DNA of 64,000 bases, taken from contig NC_023757.2 in NCBI RefSeq assembly GCF_000499845.2, forward strand, positions 5,738,118 through 5,802,117. Reading direction: 5' to 3'. This stretch comes from Phaseolus vulgaris (lineage: Eukaryota > Streptophyta > Magnoliopsida > Fabales > Fabaceae). The notes beneath the pieces are model-generated. The model was not told the DNA's origin. It saw only the letters and a program-made list of their open reading frames with translations, and did not search any database. Below are positions 61,280 through 64,000 of the stretch, piece after piece; positions within the stretch are counted from its first letter, which is position 1, and every line of letters starts with the position of its first letter. The position numbers and the translations under genes were made by a program.

Positions 61280-62716
61280 TCAAAAATTCAATGAACTTAA
61301 CTCTTCCATTAAAGCTATCAAATCAGACTGAGAAGATCCTCCTTCTTCCATGGCCTGCCTAGCCAGCTGTGAAAGCACCTTTGCTTTGTTCCTCATTTCA
61401 ATGGCTTCTTCCCCACTCATTATCCTCTTCACTGCCTTCTCCACTGCATCCCATGAAATATTATCTCCTTCCAATCCAATCCACTTTTTGGCACCAACAG
61501 GCACCCCAATTTTAAGGACTTCAGTGACCAACTTCTCATTGAAAAATTGGTCAGCAAAAATTGGCCAAGTTATCATGGGAACCCCAGCAGACACTGCTTC
61601 CAAGGTTGAATTCCATCCACAATGTGTCACAAACGCCCCAATTGCCTTGTGTTCAAGAATCAACACTTGAGGTGCCCACCCTCTTATGATTAGTCCCTTA
61701 CCTTCCATCCTTTTCTCAAATCCTTCAGGTAACCATTCAACTCCATTTCCCTTGCTTTTCCGCACCACCCACATGAATGCTTGACCTGAAGCCTCGAGAC
61801 CAGTAGCAATCTCTCTAACTCTAGAATCAGGTAACACTATCGTACTTCCAAAGCATACGTAAACAACTGAGTTGGGTTTCTTTGTGTCAAGCCATTTCAG
61901 ACACTCATGCTCATGCATACACGCCTCCTTTCCTCTATTTGCCTTTTCTTCCATGTCCCTGTTGGAAAGAGATAAGGGACCAATATGCCATGCTTTTCTT
62001 CCAAGCACCTTGCTGAAAAACTCTGCATAGTCTTTCTCAAGTGCGTAGAAGGTATTCACCACAACCCCATGGCTTCTCAACTCTGATTCAATTGCTTCCT
62101 TCATCAGTTTGGTCATGCCCTTGTGCTCAACCATGGCATAAGATGCCAACGAGGTCCCTGCTATTTTGATCTCACCCGGAAGATTAGGAATGGTGAGTGA
62201 CTCGGAATCGGAAGAAACATGGTTGTTAGAGCTGTAGAGTCCCAAACACGTTGTGGCACACAATGAGAAAAGACTAGTCCCGTGGAAGACGAGTCTAGGA
62301 ATTCCAAATTTGGCGGCAGAATCAGTTGCCCATGGGAAGAACATGTCAGCAACAACGCAATTCGGACGCTGCTTGAGCAATAGTTGTTCAAGTGGCTCTT
62401 GTAGCAAAGAGGTGGCCATGAAAAAACGATGAAACAAATCTTGGGAAGATATTGAATCAGAAATTTCAAGGCCATCAGGTAAACCAGCCTCTGCAGTAGA
62501 GAAGTGGATAGTTTGGATCTGGATGTTGTTGTTAGTTTTGGCTTTTTCAATGGCTTTGGAGATGAAAGGTGCGTTGCTTGGTGTGGTGATAATGGTGGCC
62601 TTCACACCCTTTTCTGCAAATACTTTAGCCATGTCAACTGTGGGAATTATATGACCATAAGACAAGAAGGGGAAGAAGAAAATGTGTAGAGTATGATGTT
62701 CATTACTACTACCCAT
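61280..62716 (-). CDS. UDP-glycosyltransferase, UGT73 type (plant family 1)
   Basis: A single uninterrupted frame of 478 residues, the usual length for plant secondary-product glycosyltransferases. The N-terminal acceptor half carries the catalytic His22 (in YGHIIPTVDMAK) and its partner Asp124 (in CVVADMFFPWATD). The C-terminal PSPG box is complete at 44 residues, from WAPQVLILEH through THCGWNSTLE to the closing FADQ. The closing Gln favours UDP-glucose as donor in this family. Motifs such as FFPFLSYGHIIP, HIGPLSLSNR and ITWPIFADQFFNEKL place it near the UGT73 group (group D), which includes flavonoid, coumarin, abscisate and tripenoid-saponin glucosyltransferases. The acceptor cannot be told from sequence. 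The enzyme is expected in the cytosol; no signal peptide or membrane anchor is visible. It has its own TATA box, and a copia LTR lies 89 bp past its stop codon. Confidence 0.95.
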   Translation of the reverse strand: MGSSNEHHTLHIFFFPFLSYGHIIPTVDMAKVFAEKGVKATIITTPSNAPFISKAIEKAKTNNNIQIQTIHFSTAEAGLPDGLEISDSISSQDLFHRFFMATSLLQEPLEQLLLKQRPNCVVADMFFPWATDSAAKFGIPRLVFHGTSLFSLCATTCLGLYSSNNHVSSDSESLTIPNLPGEIKIAGTSLASYAMVEHKGMTKLMKEAIESELRSHGVVVNTFYALEKDYAEFFSKVLGRKAWHIGPLSLSNRDMEEKANRGKEACMHEHECLKWLDTKKPNSVVYVCFGSTIVLPDSRVREIATGLEASGQAFMWVVRKSKGNGVEWLPEGFEKRMEGKGLIIRGWAPQVLILEHKAIGAFVTHCGWNSTLEAVSAGVPMITWPIFADQFFNEKLVTEVLKIGVPVGAKKWIGLEGDNISWDAVEKAVKRIMSGEEAIEMRNKAKVLSQLARQAMEEGGSSQSDLIALMEELSSLNF

Positions 62717-62779
62717 TTTTCTCTTTACTCACTAAGTATATCTCTGTAAACTTGGCCCTCTAGCTTCAATAAAGAGGAA

Positions 62780-62789
62780 ATATATATAG
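62780..62789 (-). promoter_or_regulatory. TATA box of the glycosyltransferase gene
   Basis: The minus strand reads CTATATATATTTCC, ending 63 bp upstream of the ATG at 62716. Spacing predicts transcription start near 62750 and a leader of about 35 nt. This is the only strong TATA motif close to the start codon. Confidence 0.7.
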
Positions 62790-64000
62790 AGAAGGCCTTT
62801 ACATTGTGAGTGTCATATACCTTATACTGTAGAAAAGGACCCACATCAACACGATTAATGATACTTATTACAGTTTCATCCATTTAATACCCAAAAAAAA
62901 TATTATTTTAATATAAAATGAAATATTATTTTAACAAGTATACATTGAAAAACACAATTTTGGTATAACACGATATAATTTTTAAATTATTTTATTTTAA
63001 TAAAAAATTAATTCTATCTTCAGTTATAATCTAATTCAAAATTATCAACATATTAAAATTTTTATAAAATATAATATTTTATTCTACGAAATATTGTTAA
63101 ATAGTTGTTTTTACTATTAAAGTGTAATTTTTTATTTATTTAATTAATATAGTTACAGTTTTTAATACATATATTTAAAATAAAGATATATTAACAATTT
63201 GTCTTTTTAAATAATTTTATTATAATTTTAAATATTATTATTTTAATATTTTTTCATATCATTTAATTATATTTTTTTATATATTTATTTTTAATCCCAA
63301 TGCATTGGATTTTGTATAGAAGTTCGAAAATTGTAAAGCATCATTTCCCACGTGTATAAAGATAAGTGGATGGAGAGATACGGAGACAATGACAAGTTGA
63401 TGGAAAGATACCGTAGACTACCCATCACTATAGTTGCAAAAGTGTCAGATACCTTATTTTTATAATATTATTTATTATTTATAATTATTATTTATGAATA
63501 TTTATTATGACTTTATAATTATTTATATTATAAAAATAATTTTAATATTACGTACATAATTCTTGTGATTAATATTATTGTATTATTAAAAAATTTAAAA
63601 CTATTAAGATTATTTGTATTCTTAATATTATTAATAAAAATATTTATATTAATAATTAATAATAATAATAATAAATTTATTTTTGATATAGATTCGTAGG
63701 TAAAATTTATAATATTTATCTATGAATAAAATTTTTGAACAATAATTTGTAGATAAAATTAAATTTCCTTACATATTCAGATTCAAATGTGAATAATATT
63801 TGCAAACAATATTAAACTTACTTACATATTAAGTTTGTGGTAAACATTTGGTAAATCTAATTATTTTAGTGTTTGAAGAAAAACTTGAAAGAAAAATTAA
63901 TCAGTATGAATTGGGAGTTTATGTTGTCTGTGCGTCAAATAAATTATGATAGAATGAAAGCAATGGCGTAAAATAACCAAGATATAATGAAATTAAATGG
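62790..64000. other. Upstream region of the glycosyltransferase
   Basis: A+T-rich. It should hold the distal promoter. ACGTG cores occur near 63350 (CCACGTGTATAA), a G-box-type element bound by bZIP/bHLH factors. No coding region. Confidence 0.45.

Noticed and set aside
1..64000. tRNA genes and known microRNA precursors
   Set aside because: Scanning by eye for T-loop-type words and for common plant mature miRNA sequences gave no convincing hit; a covariance-model search would be needed to exclude them.

Overview
The window is nuclear DNA of a flowering plant, most probably a legume of the Phaseolus/Vigna/Glycine group. The assignment rests on spliced AGO7 with plant intron signals, a UGT73-type glycosyltransferase, plastid rpoC1 DNA embedded in nuclear sequence, very A+T-rich spacers, and repeat types I associate with legumes. 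The genus is an inference. There are no operons, ribosome binding sites or CRISPR arrays.

Only two intact protein genes are recognisable. (1) An ARGONAUTE7 (AGO7) gene lies on the minus strand at 17461-12688. It has three coding exons (17461-17074, 15512-14276, 14146-12688) whose junctions keep one frame and give 1027 residues. (2) A single-exon, 478-residue family-1 UDP-glycosyltransferase lies on the minus strand at 62716-61280, with a TATA box just upstream.

Most of what can be recognised in the rest is transposon debris. From 1 to 12 kb there are MULE-type MITE ends, a LINE tail (2.7-3.1 kb), a TRIM-like element (4.6-5.0 kb) and CACTA-type hairpin MITEs (5.8-6.2, 7.8-8.2, 8.6-9.1 kb). 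From 12.7 to 17.8 kb is AGO7 and its leader. At 18.96-19.22 kb a 262-bp piece of plastid rpoC1 sits between identical 28-bp direct repeats. From 21 to 34 kb there are more CACTA MITEs, a minus-strand Tat-like Ty3/gypsy gag-protease remnant next to a tandem array of about 40-bp units (23.5-24.2 kb), a second TRIM-like copy (29.0 kb), and a LINE ORF2 end with an RNase H domain (30.4-31.6 kb).

From 37.6 to 48 kb is a dense nest. It holds a gypsy integrase remnant, three separate polypurine-tract/LTR junctions of one LTR style (38.34, 43.45 and 46.24 kb), a LINE fragment, two MULE-type MITEs with 9-bp target duplications (40.68-41.27 and 41.29-41.67 kb), and a CACTA MITE abutting a small LTR element (44.9-45.9 kb). 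From 50.4 to 52.4 kb a LINE carries ORF1 and a 3' tail but no ORF2. From 55.1 to 57.2 kb gypsy-LTR-like repeats flank a CACTA transposon end with a decayed transposase. From 57.2 to 61.2 kb is a decayed minus-strand Ty1/copia element with a 5' LTR but no visible 3' LTR; that LTR ends 89 bp past the glycosyltransferase stop codon.

I saw no convincing unknown biological system. The points best worth follow-up are the plastid insertion with its duplication and transition-biased decay, the AGO7 leader with upstream ATGs and the 13-histidine run in exon 1, the hairpin MITE family as a possible small-RNA source, and the copia/glycosyltransferase junction.
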